64,000 nucleotides of DNA from Mixta mediterraneensis (GCF_014946725.1 NZ_JACFXY010000008.1:62001-126000); one strand, 5' to 3'. Positions 21,196 through 32,429 are shown, counted from the first letter of the stretch. Program-made: numbers and translations. The notes: a model not told the origin generated them from the letters alone.

Positions 21196-21315
21196 TGCCT
21201 GGCGGCCGTAGCGCGGTGGTCCCACCTGATCCCATGCCGAACTCAGAAGTGAAACGCCGTAGCGCCGATGGTAGTGTGGGGTCTCCCCATGCGAGAGTAG
21301 GGAACTGCCAGGCAT
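21196..21315 (+). rRNA. rrf: 5S ribosomal RNA
   Basis: A 120-base gene from TGCCTGGCGGCCG to ACTGCCAGGCAT, nearly identical to E. coli 5S rRNA, 95 bases after 23S. Confidence 0.98.
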
Positions 21316-21328
21316 CAAATAAGAGAAA

Positions 21329-21356
21329 GCCCTTTGCATATGCAAAGGGCTTTTTT
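21329..21356 (+). terminator. Terminator of the rRNA operon
   Basis: A perfect 10-bp stem GCCCTTTGCA/TGCAAAGGGC with an AT loop is followed by TTTTTT, 13 bases after 5S. Confidence 0.95.
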
Positions 21357-21640
21357 ACGTCCGGTTCCCGGACCGTTTTAACGCGATAAAAGCCAGCTCT
21401 GTCGGTTTCCTGCAAAATTCCAGGCGGTGTCAAACTGTCGCTTTCAAATTTTCGCTAACAGACGCGAATAGCACCACTGTATTCTCATACGCGTAGTCTC
21501 ACGGCGAATAATCTATATCGCCATAGCAGCAGCGATACTCCATCTCACCCTTTATCAACCCCTTTGCTGATTTAAGCTGAAACATTTTCATATTCTGCAT
21601 GAAGGCTCGACATTGCATAATCGCCAGGCTAAGGTTGGGC

Positions 21641-21660
21641 ATCTGGATGTCTAAACGTTT
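21641..21660 (+). promoter_or_regulatory. MetJ operator (met boxes) of metA
   Basis: ATCTGGATGTCTAAACGTTT resembles two adjacent met boxes (consensus AGACGTCT) and closely resembles the sequence upstream of E. coli metA. It lies 27 bp before the metA start and should mediate methionine repression. The rest of the 330 bp between the rrn terminator and metA holds no gene I can support. Confidence 0.7.
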
Positions 21661-21864
21661 ATATGGTTGTGTGAGGTAAGCAGGCTATGCCAATCAGGGT
21701 TCCCGACGAATTACCGGCAGTAAATTTTTTGCGTAACGAAAATGTTTTTGTGATGGCCTCGTCGCGCGCCAGTGTTCAGGAGATCCGTCCGCTTAAGGTG
21801 CTGGTACTCAACCTTATGCCAAAAAAGATTGAGACAGAAAATCAGTTCCTGCGTTTACTTTCTT

Positions 21865-21873
21865 ACTCGCCAT
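21865..21873. repeat. Left 9-bp target-site duplication of the IS903-type element
   Basis: ACTCGCCAT directly precedes the element. The identical copy follows it at 22930-22938. Confidence 0.97.
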
Positions 21874-22929
21874 GGCTTTGTTGAATAAATCGAACTTTTG
21901 CTGAGTTGAAGGATCAGATCACGCATCCTCCCGACAACACAGACCGTTCCGTGGCAAAGCAAAAGTTCAAAATCACCAACTGGCCCACCTACAACAAAGC
22001 CCTCATCAACCGTGGCTCCCTCACTTTCTGGCTGGACGATGAAGCGACTCATGCCTGGTATGAGTCGGCAACGCCTTCATCACGGGGAAGACCTCAGCGC
22101 TATTCTGACCTTGCCATCACCACCGTCCTGATGATTAAACGCCTGTTCCGGCTGACCCTGCGGGCTGCGCAGGGTTTTATTGATTCCATTTTTGCCCTGA
22201 TGAACGTTCCGTTGCGCTGCCCGGATTACAGCAGTGTCAGCAAGCGGGCAAAGTCGGTTAATGTCTGTTTCAAAACACCCACCCGGGGTGAAATCGCACA
22301 CCTGGTGATTGATTCCACCGGGCTGAAGGTTTTTGGTGAAGGCGAATGGAAAGTCAAAAATCACGGCAAAGAGCGCCGTCGTACCTGGCGGAAGCTGCAT
22401 CTGGCCGTTGACAGCAGAACACATGAAGTCATCTGCGCGGACCTGTCTCTGAACAACGTCACGGACTCAGAAGCTTTCCCGGGTCTTATCCGGCAGACAC
22501 ACAGAAAAATCAGGGCAGCCGCAGCAGACGGCGCTTACGACACCCGACTCTGTCACGATGAACTGCGGCGCAAGAAAATCAGTGCCCTCATCCCGCCCCG
22601 AAAAGGAGCGGGTTACTGGCCCGTAGAGTACGCAGACCGTAACCGTGCAGGAGCGAATCAGCGGCTGACCGGGAGTAATGCCCGGTGGAAATGGACAACA
22701 GATTACAACCGTCGCTCGATAGCGGAGACGGCCATGTACAGGGTAAAGCAACTGTTCGGAGGTTCACTGACGCTGCGTGATTACGATGGTCAGGTAGCAG
22801 AGGCTTTGGGCATGGTGCGTGCGCTGAATAAAATAACGAAGGCTGGTATGCCAGAAAGCGTGCGTATTGCCTGAAAACCCGGTCAGCTACAGAGTCACTC
22901 GTCCTGAAGCTGATTTATTCAACAAAGCC
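21874..22929 (+). mobile_element. IS5-family, IS903-group insertion sequence
   Basis: A 1056-bp element with perfect 18-bp terminal inverted repeats (GGCTTTGTTGAATAAATC and its complement) is flanked by a 9-bp direct repeat. Size, ends and duplication length match IS903. It carries one transposase gene with no visible lesion, so it may be active. Confidence 0.97.
21951..22874 (+). CDS. IS903-type transposase (DDE)
   Basis: The GTG at 21951 gives a 307-residue protein, the size of IS903 transposase (an ATG-like extension to 21906 adds 15 unrelated residues). It is a DDE enzyme of the IS5 family: LVIDSTGLKVFG holds the first aspartate, AAADGAYDT the second, and RRSIAETAMYRVKQLFG the glutamate in the Y-(2)-R-(3)-E-(6)-K type signature. 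It catalyses cut-and-paste or replicative transposition at the 18-bp ends. Confidence 0.95.
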   Translation: MAKQKFKITNWPTYNKALINRGSLTFWLDDEATHAWYESATPSSRGRPQRYSDLAITTVLMIKRLFRLTLRAAQGFIDSIFALMNVPLRCPDYSSVSKRAKSVNVCFKTPTRGEIAHLVIDSTGLKVFGEGEWKVKNHGKERRRTWRKLHLAVDSRTHEVICADLSLNNVTDSEAFPGLIRQTHRKIRAAAADGAYDTRLCHDELRRKKISALIPPRKGAGYWPVEYADRNRAGANQRLTGSNARWKWTTDYNRRSIAETAMYRVKQLFGGSLTLRDYDGQVAEALGMVRALNKITKAGMPESVRIA

Positions 22930-22938
22930 ACTCGCCAT
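22930..22938. repeat. Right 9-bp target-site duplication of the IS903-type element
   Basis: ACTCGCCAT, identical to 21865-21873. Confidence 0.97.
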
Positions 22939-23702
22939 TGCAGATTGATATTCAGCTGCTGCGTATTGATAGCCGCGAATCCCGTAATACGCCTACAGAG
23001 CATCTCAATAACTTCTACTGCAATTTTGAAGATATACAGCATGACAATTTTGACGGCTTAATCGTTACTGGTGCACCCTTGGGTCTGGTTGATTTTAATG
23101 ACGTCGCTTACTGGCCTCAAATTCAGCGCATATTGCATTGGGCGAAAGAGCATGTGACCTCAACGCTGTTCGTCTGTTGGGCGGTTCAGGCTGCGTTAAA
23201 CATTCTTTACGGCATTCCTAAGCAAACGCGTCAGAAGAAATTATCCGGGGTTTTCGAACATCAAATTCTGCATCCGCATGCTTTGCTGACACGGGGATTC
23301 GACGATAATTTTCTGGCTCCGCATTCACGCTATGCCGATTTCCCAACGCAACTGATCACCGATTACACCGATCTCGAACTGTTTGCTGAATCAGAACAAA
23401 CTGGCGCATATTTAATGGCAAGTAAGGATAAACGGTTGGCATTTGTCACCGGGCATCCAGAATATGACGCGCTGACATTATCAGGTGAGTATCATCGTGA
23501 TTACGATGCCGGGTTAAACCCCGATATTCCGCATAATTATTTTCCCCAGGATAATCCTGAGCTACCGCCGCGTGCCACATGGCGTAGCCACGGCAATTTA
23601 TTATTCTCTAACTGGCTCAATTATTATGTCTACCAAATCACGCCATACGATCTGCGCCATATGAATCCAACGCTGGAATAAAATTAAAATTTGTCGGATC
23701 CG

Positions 23703-23734
23703 CCGTGTCAGCCTTTAGCTGGCACGGTTTTTTT
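23703..23734 (+). terminator. Intrinsic terminator of metA
   Basis: CCGTGTCAGC and GCTGGCACGG form a near-perfect stem followed by seven T. Confidence 0.92.
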
Positions 23735-23943
23735 ATGCCCGGAATTCCCATAATGGAAACCATTCCTTCCAGTAAATAATTTTTAATCTCTTGTTTATAA
23801 AATAGCTAATCAATATTTAATTTTAAAATAGAAATAGTTTTTATTTTAAAAATAAAATGAATATGCTTTGGGCCTGTAGCTTAAAAATTGTCCGGTACGT
23901 AAAAATCATCCTGCGATCCCGCTAATAACAGGAGTAAGCCTCC

Positions 23944-24130
23944 ATGACAGCTGTAGTGCCTTACATTTCACTCAGTCCTTTAAACATGCGGAGCAGCAGC
24001 TCCTTACCCCGAGGTCATTCACTTTCTGCAAGAACTCGTCGCACGCTTTGCCCCACAGCGTGAAGCATTGTTAACGACGCGAGAACAATGGCAGCAAGGT
24101 TACGACAAAGGTTAGCTACCGGCGGTATTT
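23944..24130 (+). pseudogene. aceB: Malate synthase A, decayed 5' remnant
   Basis: Conceptual translation with frame changes recovers the N-terminus of AceB. One frame gives LHFTQSFKHAEQQLLTP, and after a one-base loss another gives EVIHFLQELVARFAPQREAL and LTTREQWQQGYDKG, then a TAG where the family has Gly-Glu/Lys-Leu-Pro. Similarity fades after about 24130, and by 24182 the sequence is the middle of iclR on the other strand. The rest of aceB and all of aceA and aceK are absent. The order metA-aceBAK-iclR of relatives shows this is a deletion scar of the glyoxylate-bypass operon. Confidence 0.85.
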
Positions 24131-24181
24131 CAGATAGATGAGATCCTGTGGAAACTGCTCGATCACAGTTGGCCTGAATAC

Positions 24182-24640
24182 AATGGGGGCCGACATGCGC
24201 ATCAGCTGCGTACACTGCACTTGATCGATAATGACTGCCTGATGATCGCTGAGATCCAATACTGCCAGATTTACGGTTTCACCGGACATCTCCACCAGCC
24301 TGCGCAACACCGGATGCACCAGTGCAAACAGATTGCGGCTCTGCAGGAAGCTGCTGCCAACCACAAAGGCGTGCGCGCCAATCGTTCAGAAGCCGAGATC
24401 GCCAACCTGACGGACAAAGCCTTGTTGCTGCATGGTGGTCAGTAAACGCTGGGTTGTAGAATTAGGTAAACCGGCCTGCTGCGCCAGTTCGGTCAGCGCT
24501 ACGCTGCCGTGAGATTCAGTGATGAATTCCAGCAGCCTCGGACCGCGGGTTAAAGACTAGACCTGGCCACCGACGGGAGCGGCAGAAGCGAACGTACCGC
24601 GAGATTTTTTACCGCGTTTTGCGGTGACGGGCGTTGTCAT
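24182..24640 (-). pseudogene. iclR: Acetate operon repressor IclR, truncated with two stop codons
   Basis: IclR represses aceBAK. The frame from ATG 24640 reads MTTPVTAKRGKKSRGTF, then meets TAG at codon 28 (24557-24559, where E. coli has Gln). It resumes with the winged-helix domain (SLTRG, GSVALTELAQQAGLPNSTTQ), meets a TGA at 24386-24388 in place of a Trp or similar, and continues with IGAHAFVVGSSFLQSRN and the start of the effector domain up to QLMRMSAPI. There homology stops abruptly at the aceB remnant. The effector-binding half is deleted. The gene is non-functional and has lost its target operon. Confidence 0.95.
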
Positions 24641-24850
24641 TGCTCTTTCTCCTTTCGCAATCGGAAAATCATTTTCGTTTTAATTGGCTGATTTGCAAAT
24701 GGCTGATTTGCAAACAGCGCCTTTCTGGTCAGACCCGTTGCGGCTGTTGACTGAAAATGTCTCACGCAAGGTTGCTTTTACCCTTAACAAAGTTATGCCA
24801 GTATGTCGGGCTGGTATTTCAGCCAGCAGATTGAAGGGAACGAGGCAACA

Positions 24851-27800
24851 GTGAGCAACAAAATCGAAGCGCTGCATCAGCAGCTCGCGCAACGCATTAT
24901 GGTGTTAGACGGTGGCATGGGCACGATGATCCAGAGCTATAAGCTGGATGAGCAGGATTTTCGCGGCAGCCGTTTCGCTGACTGGCCTTGCGATCTCAAA
25001 GGTAACAACGATCTGCTGGTACTGAGCAAGCCGGAGGTGATCCGCGAGATCCATGACGCGTATCTTGCCGCCGGTGCGGATATTCTCGAAACCAACACCT
25101 TTAACGCGACCACCATTGCGATGGCTGATTATCAGATGGAAGCGTTATCGGCGGAGATCAACTTTGAAGCGGCGAAGCTGGCGCGCGCCTGTGCTGATGA
25201 ATGGACGGCGAAAACGCCGGATCGGCCGCGCTATGTGGCGGGTGTATTAGGCCCGACTAACCGTACCTGCTCGATCTCGCCTGACGTTAACGATCCCGCT
25301 TATCGAAACGTGACTTTCAATCAGCTGGTGGAAGCTTACCGCGAATCGACGCGTGCGCTGGTGAAAGGGGGAGCCGATCTCATCATGATTGAAACGGTGT
25401 TCGATACCCTGAATGCTAAAGCCGCGATCTACGCGGTACAGACTGAGATGGAAGCGCTTGGGGTTAAATTGCCTCTGATGATCTCCGGCACCATCACCGA
25501 TGCGTCAGGACGTACATTGTCTGGTCAAACGACTGAAGCCTTTTATAACTCGCTGCGTCATGCGGAGCCGCTGTCGTTTGGTCTCAACTGTGCGCTTGAC
25601 CCGGATGAATTGCGTCAGTATGTGGCAGAGCTGTCGCGCATTGCGGAAGGCTACGTCACCGCTCATCCCAATGCGGGATTACCAAATGCGTTTGGCGAAT
25701 ACGATCTGGATGCTGAAATTATGGCGCAGCAGATTGGAGAGTGGGCGACATCGGGCTTCCTTAATATTATCGGTGGCTGCTGTGGCACGACGCCGGAACA
25801 CATCGCGGCGATGGTGAAAGCGGTTGACGGCGTTGCGCCTCGCCAGCTGCCAAACATTCCCGTCGCCTGTCGCCTTTCCGGCCTTGAGCCGTTGAATATT
25901 ACTGCTGAATCGCTGTTCGTGAACGTCGGTGAACGCACCAACGTTACGGGTTCGGCGAAGTTCAAACGCCTGATCAAAGAAGATAAATACAACGAAGCGC
26001 TGGAAGTCGCGCTACAGCAGGTCGAAAACGGCGCGCAGATTATTGACATCAATATGGATGAAGGAATGCTGGACGCCGAAGCGGCGATGGTGCGTTTCCT
26101 CAACCTTATCGCGGGCGAACCTGATATTGCACGTGTCCCGATTATGATTGACTCCTCAAAATGGGAGGTGATTGAAAAAGGTCTGCAATGTATTCAGGGC
26201 AAAGGCATTGTGAATTCTATTTCTATGAAAGAGGGTGAAGAAGCCTTTATTCATCACGCCCGTCAGGTTCGTCGCTACGGTGCTGCGATGGTGGTGATGG
26301 CGTTTGATGAAGTTGGCCAGGCAGATACGCGAGCGCGTAAAATTGAAATCTGCCGTCGTGCCTACAAAATTCTTACCGGGCAAGTGGGTTTCCCGCCGGA
26401 AGACATCATTTTCGATCCCAATATTTTCGCGGTTGCGACCGGTATTGAAGAACACAACAATTACGCAATGGACTTTATCGGCGCCTGTGAAGACATCAAG
26501 CGCGAACTGCCGCATGCGATGATCTCCGGTGGGGTGTCCAACGTCTCGTTCTCCTTCCGGGGCAACGATCCGGTACGTGAGGCTATCCACGCGGTATTTC
26601 TCTACTATGCCATCCGTAAAGGCATGGATATGGGCATCGTCAATGCTGGTCAGCTGGCAATTTATGATGATTTGCCAGCTGAGTTACGCGATGCGGTTGA
26701 AGATGTGATCCTCAACCGCCGCGATGATGGCACTGAACGCCTGCTGGATCTGGCAGAAAAATATCGCAGCGATAAAAGCGACGGCGCGCAGGAGAAGCAG
26801 CAGGCCGAATGGCGCAGCTGGGATGTCGTGAAGCGTCTGGAATATTCGCTGGTAAAAGGTATTACCGAATTTATTGAGCAAGACACCGAAGAAGCACGCC
26901 AGCAGGCTCCGCGCCCGATTGAAGTGATTGAAGGCCCGCTAATGTCAGGGATGAACGTAGTCGGCGACCTGTTTGGTGAAGGAAAAATGTTTCTGCCGCA
27001 GGTGGTGAAATCAGCACGCGTGATGAAGCAGGCGGTTGCCTATCTGGAGCCATTTATTGAGGCCAGCAAAGAAGCGGGCCGTAGCAATGGCAAAATCGTG
27101 CTGGCGACGGTGAAAGGCGATGTACACGACATCGGCAAGAATATCGTTGGCGTAGTTTTGCAGTGTAATAACTATGAAATTATCGATCTTGGCGTGATGG
27201 TGCCGGGCGAAAAAATCCTGAAAACAGCGCGTGAAGTTAATGCGGACATCATCGGTTTATCTGGCCTGATTACGCCGTCGCTGGACGAAATGGTCAATAT
27301 GGCCAAAGAGATGGAGCGCCAGGGCTTCACCCTGCCACTGCTGATTGGCGGCGCGACCACTTCAAAAGCGCACACTGCGGTGAAAATTGAGCAAAACTAC
27401 AGTGGCCCAACAGTATATGTGCAGAACGCCTCGCGCACGGTTGGCGTGGTCTCTTCGCTGCTTTCGTCCTCCCTGAAAGATGATTTCGTGGCGCGTACCC
27501 GCAAAGAGTACGAAACCGTACGTATTCAACATGCCCGTAAAAAACCGCGTACGCCGCCGGTTTCCTTGCAGGTCGCCCGTGATAATGCGACCAGCCTTGA
27601 CTGGGAAAATTACACGCCGCCGATGGCGCATCGTCTCGGTGTCAGCGCCGTGGAGGCCAGTATTGATACGCTGCGAAACTATATCGACTGGACGCCATTC
27701 TTTATGACCTGGTCGCTGGCGGGCAAATATCCGCGCATCCTTGAAGATGAAGTGGTGGGTGAAGAGGCGAAGCGCCTGTTTGCCGATGCCAATGCCATGC

Positions 27801-28534
27801 TCGATATGCTGAGTGAAAACGGCGCGCTGAAGCCGCGCGGCGTGGTCGGTATTTTTCCGGCCAACCGCGTTGGAGATGATGTGCATATTTACAAGGATGA
27901 ACAGCGCAATGAAATACTGTGTGTAAGTCATCACTTACGTCAGCAAACCGAGAAAACCGACTTTGCCAACTATTGTCTGGCCGATTTCGTCGCGCCGAAA
28001 ACCAGCGGTAAAGCGGATTACCTGGGCGCATTCGCTGTTACCGGCGGGTTGGAAGAAGATGAACTAGCGGAGGCTTACGACCGCCAGCATGATGACTACA
28101 ACAAAATCATGGTAAAGGCGCTTGCCGATCGCCTGGCGGAAGCGTTTGCCGAGTATCTGCATGAGCGGGTACGTAAAGTGATATGGGGCTTCTCGCCTAA
28201 CGAGAATCTCAGCAAGGAAGAGCTGATCCGCGAAAATTATCAGGGCATTCGTCCGGCACCTGGTTACCCGGCATGTCCGGAACACACCGAAAAGGCGACA
28301 ATCTGGCAGCTACTGGATGTTGAAGCCATGACGGGAATGAAGCTGACAGAATCTTTTGCCATGTGGCCGGGCGCATCGGTTTCGGGCTGGTACTTTAGCC
28401 ATCCTGACAGCCGCTATTTCGCCGTGGCGCAGATTCAGCGCGATCAGGTTGAAGATTACGCCGCACGCAAAGGTATGCCGGTGTCGGAGGTCGAGCGCTG
28501 GCTGGCACCCAACCTTGGCTACGACGCAGACTAA
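24851..28534 (+). CDS. metH: Cobalamin-dependent methionine synthase
   Basis: MetH methylates homocysteine with 5-methyltetrahydrofolate through methylcobalamin. The GTG start at 24851 gives 1227 residues, exactly the E. coli length, and aligns the N-terminus ([23 protein letters not shown]); an ATG 48 bp upstream would add 16 unrelated residues. Domains in order are homocysteine-binding barrel (zinc cysteines in NCALD and GGCCGTTP), pterin-binding barrel ([13 protein letters not shown]), cobalamin domain with the His ligand in VHDIGKN, and the SAM-binding reactivation domain ([27 protein letters not shown]). It is intact. With metA broken, it can still recycle homocysteine or remethylate imported precursor. 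Confidence 0.98.
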   Translation: MSNKIEALHQQLAQRIMVLDGGMGTMIQSYKLDEQDFRGSRFADWPCDLKGNNDLLVLSKPEVIREIHDAYLAAGADILETNTFNATTIAMADYQMEALSAEINFEAAKLARACADEWTAKTPDRPRYVAGVLGPTNRTCSISPDVNDPAYRNVTFNQLVEAYRESTRALVKGGADLIMIETVFDTLNAKAAIYAVQTEMEALGVKLPLMISGTITDASGRTLSGQTTEAFYNSLRHAEPLSFGLNCALDPDELRQYVAELSRIAEGYVTAHPNAGLPNAFGEYDLDAEIMAQQIGEWATSGFLNIIGGCCGTTPEHIAAMVKAVDGVAPRQLPNIPVACRLSGLEPLNITAESLFVNVGERTNVTGSAKFKRLIKEDKYNEALEVALQQVENGAQIIDINMDEGMLDAEAAMVRFLNLIAGEPDIARVPIMIDSSKWEVIEKGLQCIQGKGIVNSISMKEGEEAFIHHARQVRRYGAAMVVMAFDEVGQADTRARKIEICRRAYKILTGQVGFPPEDIIFDPNIFAVATGIEEHNNYAMDFIGACEDIKRELPHAMISGGVSNVSFSFRGNDPVREAIHAVFLYYAIRKGMDMGIVNAGQLAIYDDLPAELRDAVEDVILNRRDDGTERLLDLAEKYRSDKSDGAQEKQQAEWRSWDVVKRLEYSLVKGITEFIEQDTEEARQQAPRPIEVIEGPLMSGMNVVGDLFGEGKMFLPQVVKSARVMKQAVAYLEPFIEASKEAGRSNGKIVLATVKGDVHDIGKNIVGVVLQCNNYEIIDLGVMVPGEKILKTAREVNADIIGLSGLITPSLDEMVNMAKEMERQGFTLPLLIGGATTSKAHTAVKIEQNYSGPTVYVQNASRTVGVVSSLLSSSLKDDFVARTRKEYETVRIQHARKKPRTPPVSLQVARDNATSLDWENYTPPMAHRLGVSAVEASIDTLRNYIDWTPFFMTWSLAGKYPRILEDEVVGEEAKRLFADANAMLDMLSENGALKPRGVVGIFPANRVGDDVHIYKDEQRNEILCVSHHLRQQTEKTDFANYCLADFVAPKTSGKADYLGAFAVTGGLEEDELAEAYDRQHDDYNKIMVKALADRLAEAFAEYLHERVRKVIWGFSPNENLSKEELIRENYQGIRPAPGYPACPEHTEKATIWQLLDVEAMTGMKLTESFAMWPGASVSGWYFSHPDSRYFAVAQIQRDQVEDYAARKGMPVSEVERWLAPNLGYDAD

Positions 28535-28638
28535 AAATCCTGGCGCCAGCTATCTCGCTGGCGCATCCTGGCTTCTTCGCTCAGCATTGCGAAAAAGGAT
28601 GGCCACCGCCTGCATCTGCATGCGGTGGCAACGTGCGT

Positions 28639-30729
28639 TTAATTAAACCGGGCATCCCGATCGGACGTTAAATCATACAGCTGGTATTTACGTCCCAGCA
28701 TCTGACCACCATCGCGCGTCAGCGGCACCCAGTTAACTTGTGCACGGCCACGCGTTGGCGTCACGGTGAACAGATCCATTGGGATAGAAATGTAAAAACC
28801 TTTGGTGAAATCGCCCTCACCGTACTCATCTGACGACACATCGGTTTTGGTGGCATATACACCAACCATTACACCACTGTCGAAGCGTTTGGAAATATCC
28901 ACCGTTACGCCTTTATCTTTCGCCAGATACTGACCGACGCTGGCTTTTACCAGAACATCCTGCATAAACCATGGACGCCAGTAAGCCGTCAGATTCCCCG
29001 TTGACGCTTTGTAGTTGGTGAACTGCATCATGTTGTCCCAGTCACGCTGGCGGACATAGTTAGCGTCAATTCCCACTGCCCAGTTGCTATCGATCGGTCG
29101 ATAAAGCAGCTCGCCGCCTACGCCACCGTACATCGTCTCCAGATAGCCGCCATACATCTGGCCGTAGAAACCATTACCCAGGTAACCCATATAGTTAGCC
29201 TGCAGGTCATTAACGTAGACATTATTTTCAACGTAATCACGAATATGGGTACGCACACGCGGTAAGGTCGAATCAGCAGGCGCGCCGTTGTAATTGAATT
29301 TGTCATAGTTGTTGGCGATATTGCCGAACAGGCTACCACCTACCAGCAGATGATCGGTAAGCCAGAAGTCGACGTTACCCATAACGCCAACCTGGTACAT
29401 ATAGAAACTTTCCGGGCCGCCCATTGATTGATTCAGTACCGGCGACAGGCTGTAGTTCAGGCGATCTTTACGGATAAACAGGCCTTGCTCCGTTTGTCCG
29501 GCATCAACCGGATCCTTGCGCGTCTGCTGTAAGGGCTGTTCATGTCCGAGCGGATACCCGACTAACTCATTATGCAGGCTGGCAACCCTGGTTGTGGTCG
29601 TCACCTGCGGCATGTTAAAGCGTGATTCGGTAACGTTAATGGTATCAATACCCGCAGGCAGGTTATTCATTATGATGCGGTTAGCGCGATCGACACCTTC
29701 ACGTGTATCACGATATTTGGTCTGCTCGCCGGAAACATACAGCGTATGGCCTTTAGTCTGAATATGAGGGCCAATCAGGCCCGCGTTGTACTTCAGATCG
29801 GTTAACTGCGTCGCCACCACAGTTGGCTCTAATAATTGCGGTTGTGGATGCGGATGGTAAGCCGGTTTTTCTCTGTCGATGTGTGCCTGACGCAGGTCGT
29901 TAAAGTTTGTGCGAATCGTCACGCCGAACATAAAGGTATTGCCGCGCTCGTAGCTGGCATTGATGTCGGCCCAGTCGGTGACGCGATAAATTGCGCCTAC
30001 GTTCAGCTTGCTGCGCTGTTCAAGGCGGCCAGCGAAGTCATCCTGATAATCGTTGCCTTCATACTCCATCTTGAGGCGCAGCGGTTGCCACGGCGTTTGA
30101 TATTCAACGCCGCCAAACAGGGCGCTCGGGCCGTGAAACATCTGCGAACCGTTAATCGAACCCGCCTGGCCGGTACCGGGGCGCTGGCAATAACTGTCGC
30201 TGTATGAGCAGAACGGATTTTTGAGGGTGCCGCTGTTGCCGAGATACCCCCAGCCGAGCCCTAGGGTAAAATCAAAGGGCCCCCACGCTTTGCTGGCAAC
30301 CAGATATTCACTATCGAACAAACCCGTGCCGCCGAGATCGCGCGTGCCAAACGAGACTTCTGGCAACCAGTAACCTTCCTGCCACAGGCGCAGCTTCAGA
30401 TCGAAGGCTTTATCTTTGTAGCTCTGATTACCGCTGAATGATGAAACGGCACTGTATTCACGGGTTCGCACGTCGGTGTAACGCACGGTAGTTTCCAGCC
30501 AGGGAAAAAGCTGCAGAGACGCCGAGTAATAGCGATATTGATCGTTATCGCGGAAGTTTAGGCTAAATTCCCCCTCTTTCGCCATACGCGCGGTAGGCAC
30601 CTGCAGCAGACCCACACCGCCGAAATCAGACTGGGAAGGACCGATCGGTTCTGGCCAGGTTTCGGCCTGTACCTGGCAGGCCGTCGCCACGGAAACAGCC
30701 AACAGGCTGAAGAGATAATGTTTTTTCAT
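28639..30729 (-). CDS. yjbH: YjbH outer-membrane exopolysaccharide protein
   Basis: Last gene of the yjbEFGH operon, which in E. coli affects extracellular polysaccharide production under Rcs control. The 696-residue product (E. coli 698) has a signal peptide ([23 protein letters not shown]) and then [25 protein letters not shown], the family N-terminus. Many alternating beta-strand segments (for example [21 protein letters not shown]) indicate a beta-barrel in the outer membrane, probably a polysaccharide export channel. The start overlaps the yjbG stop by four bases. Confidence 0.94.
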   Translation of the reverse strand: MKKHYLFSLLAVSVATACQVQAETWPEPIGPSQSDFGGVGLLQVPTARMAKEGEFSLNFRDNDQYRYYSASLQLFPWLETTVRYTDVRTREYSAVSSFSGNQSYKDKAFDLKLRLWQEGYWLPEVSFGTRDLGGTGLFDSEYLVASKAWGPFDFTLGLGWGYLGNSGTLKNPFCSYSDSYCQRPGTGQAGSINGSQMFHGPSALFGGVEYQTPWQPLRLKMEYEGNDYQDDFAGRLEQRSKLNVGAIYRVTDWADINASYERGNTFMFGVTIRTNFNDLRQAHIDREKPAYHPHPQPQLLEPTVVATQLTDLKYNAGLIGPHIQTKGHTLYVSGEQTKYRDTREGVDRANRIIMNNLPAGIDTINVTESRFNMPQVTTTTRVASLHNELVGYPLGHEQPLQQTRKDPVDAGQTEQGLFIRKDRLNYSLSPVLNQSMGGPESFYMYQVGVMGNVDFWLTDHLLVGGSLFGNIANNYDKFNYNGAPADSTLPRVRTHIRDYVENNVYVNDLQANYMGYLGNGFYGQMYGGYLETMYGGVGGELLYRPIDSNWAVGIDANYVRQRDWDNMMQFTNYKASTGNLTAYWRPWFMQDVLVKASVGQYLAKDKGVTVDISKRFDSGVMVGVYATKTDVSSDEYGEGDFTKGFYISIPMDLFTVTPTRGRAQVNWVPLTRDGGQMLGRKYQLYDLTSDRDARFN

Positions 30730-31463
30730 CAGTCTGGTATCCGGTGAGTCAAAACGGAAAGGATGCGGTTATTTAGATCGCCATAAGCGCCAGGCAGGCT
30801 CCAGGCCGAGAAACCAAGCCAGATGATGCTGCCGGGTTCAACTTCGACATGACGATGATTCCAGTAAGCAATCGGCACCTGTTGTGTCGCACCGGAAGGG
30901 GAGATGACGGTAGCAAAATTATTTTCCGCACCGGAAAGGCGTTTGTGACTTGCCAGATACTCTCGCACCGATTGTCCGGGTTGCCAGTTCACCTTCCCGG
31001 CCCCGGCTAGCGCGCCGAGCAGTAATACGTGACTGGATGGCGCGGCCAGATAAAGATCGTAGCGGCCTTCAAGGCGGCGATTGTCTGCCGGATGCAGGCG
31101 AATCCAGTCGGGATCGAGCGGCGTAAACAGGCGTCCAGTGACCCTGATGTTAACTAATTGACGAATCACTTCGTCAATTGCGGCAGTACGTTCGCCGCTG
31201 CTGTTGGCGCGCCACGCTCGCAGTTGCGCCAGAGTTTGCTGATAAAGCTGATGCGCCACGGCGGTGGCAGCGTGTTCGGCAATCACCGCGCCCGTGCTGT
31301 AAGGCATCACCGCGGGTTGCGTCATCAGCTGTGCCAGGTCTTGTACGGCAACAATGTGTAGGCTGTTTTGACTATGCGGTGCATGCACCGTGACTTGTCC
31401 ATCCGCCAGGGCCGCTGCGCTGAACAGGCTGAGGCCGGTCAGCAGAGAAGTTATTTTTTTCAT
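30729..31463 (-). CDS. yjbG: YjbG periplasmic capsule-biosynthesis GfcC-like protein
   Basis: The 244-residue product (E. coli 245) has a cleavable signal peptide ([22 protein letters not shown]) and belongs to the YjbG/GfcC family, periplasmic proteins with ubiquitin-like folds that work with polysaccharide export machinery. Conserved segments include [21 protein letters not shown] and the C-terminal [16 protein letters not shown]. Both ends overlap neighbouring genes as ATGA, showing tight translational coupling with yjbF and yjbH. Confidence 0.92.
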   Translation of the reverse strand: MKKITSLLTGLSLFSAAALADGQVTVHAPHSQNSLHIVAVQDLAQLMTQPAVMPYSTGAVIAEHAATAVAHQLYQQTLAQLRAWRANSSGERTAAIDEVIRQLVNIRVTGRLFTPLDPDWIRLHPADNRRLEGRYDLYLAAPSSHVLLLGALAGAGKVNWQPGQSVREYLASHKRLSGAENNFATVISPSGATQQVPIAYWNHRHVEVEPGSIIWLGFSAWSLPGAYGDLNNRILSVLTHRIPD

Positions 31464-32107
31464 GATTTCGCCGGCTTCAGAATGGTAGTTTCAACAGGGA
31501 AGGCGTCTGCCGCCAGCATTTGACGGGCCTGTACCACCTCACCGCTACGGTTATCAATCCAGAAGGTGTTCTCCCATTCACGCCCGCTGCTATCGATACG
31601 TGCCTGTTCATGCCAGACGCGACAGGCAATGCGATGGCCTGCGACGTCCAGCACTTGATCTTCACCCCGCTGGAAGAGGGAGCTAACCGTTGCGGCGCGT
31701 ACCTTGCCTTGCTCGGTCCACTGAACGATACGCGTCCAGCTGGCACCTTTACGGATATGCAGACCGTCGGCCAGAGGATCGTGTTGTAGGTTACTGACCT
31801 GCTGCAAATTATTCGGCAGGCCAAGGGTTTTGATCAGACGACCCTGCGCGGTAACCAGCATCGCTTTGTCCTGGGTTACCCATTTCTGTTGATCGTTTTC
31901 GTTATAACCCAGTACAACGAAAATGCGCGGACCATCATTAATGCGGGCGTAAAGGCTGGCGTAAGGCAAATCGTTAATTTGTTGACTGGTGATGGTCACA
32001 TCATCCGGGCCGCTGATGGCAAGCATCACGGTCTGTTCCAGCCCTTTTTGCGTTTGTGTGCAGGCCTGCAGCAGCAGACAAGCGAGCAGCAGAGGAAGTT
32101 GGCGCAC
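31460..32107 (-). CDS. yjbF: YjbF lipoprotein
   Basis: The protein belongs to the YjbF/GfcB lipoprotein family. GTG at 32107 is chosen because AGGGA lies about seven bases upstream and it gives 215 residues (E. coli 212); an ATG at 32128 would add seven residues. The N-terminus RQLPLLLACLLLQACTQ is a lipoprotein signal with lipobox LQAC. The body has FVVLGYNENDQQKWVTQD and LDVAGHRIACRVW, a beta-rich fold. It is expected to be anchored in the outer membrane and to act with YjbG and YjbH. Confidence 0.88.
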   Translation of the reverse strand: MRQLPLLLACLLLQACTQTQKGLEQTVMLAISGPDDVTITSQQINDLPYASLYARINDGPRIFVVLGYNENDQQKWVTQDKAMLVTAQGRLIKTLGLPNNLQQVSNLQHDPLADGLHIRKGASWTRIVQWTEQGKVRAATVSSLFQRGEDQVLDVAGHRIACRVWHEQARIDSSGREWENTFWIDNRSGEVVQARQMLAADAFPVETTILKPAKS

Positions 32108-32180
32108 TGTGTGTCCCTGATAAGTCATGCCAAAGTAAAAATAACCACACGAAAGTGTGGTTATGTTTAAAGGTGCTACA

Positions 32181-32429
32181 TCAACGAGTGGTGCTCGTTG
32201 TCGTCGTGGTTGTTGTACCTGTATTTGCCCCGTCACCACCGCCAGAAGCGGCAACACCGAGGCCCACTAACGCGCCGAGTGCGCCGATACCCACAGCGGT
32301 AGACGCGCCGGCAGAGACGGCTCCCGCCTGCGCGCCAGCTGCGGCACCCGCTTCTTCCGGCGCCGCAAAAGCGCTGGAAGAGACAGCAACGTAAAGTAAG
32401 GCTGCACCTGCAACCATGAGTTTTTTCAT
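32181..32429 (-). CDS. yjbE: YjbE family small secreted protein
   Basis: First gene of yjbEFGH. The 82-residue product has a signal peptide (MKKLMVAGAALLYVAVSSSAFAAPEE) and an almost pure Gly/Ala/Ser/Thr mature part ending in seven threonines and STTR. This low-complexity composition is typical of YjbE and GfcA. The upstream in-frame ATG at 32501 is rejected because it would bury the signal peptide. The 74 bp between yjbE and yjbF is the widest gap in the operon. Confidence 0.85.
   Translation of the reverse strand: MKKLMVAGAALLYVAVSSSAFAAPEEAGAAAGAQAGAVSAGASTAVGIGALGALVGLGVAASGGGDGANTGTTTTTTTSTTR

Larger units (their letters stand above)
21687..23681 (+). pseudogene. metA: Homoserine O-succinyltransferase, interrupted by an IS903-type element
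   Basis: MetA succinylates homoserine at the first committed step of methionine synthesis. The 5' part (21687-21873) encodes [20 protein letters not shown] and onward, and the 3' part continues from 22939 with [19 protein letters not shown]. Removing the 1056-bp element and one 9-bp target duplication restores an uninterrupted 309-residue frame, exactly the E. coli length, including the catalytic cysteine region [13 protein letters not shown] and the histidine in FVTGHPEYD. The lesion is therefore recent and purely insertional. No functional product is expected unless the element excises precisely. The upstream met boxes and downstream terminator are intact. Confidence 0.97.
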
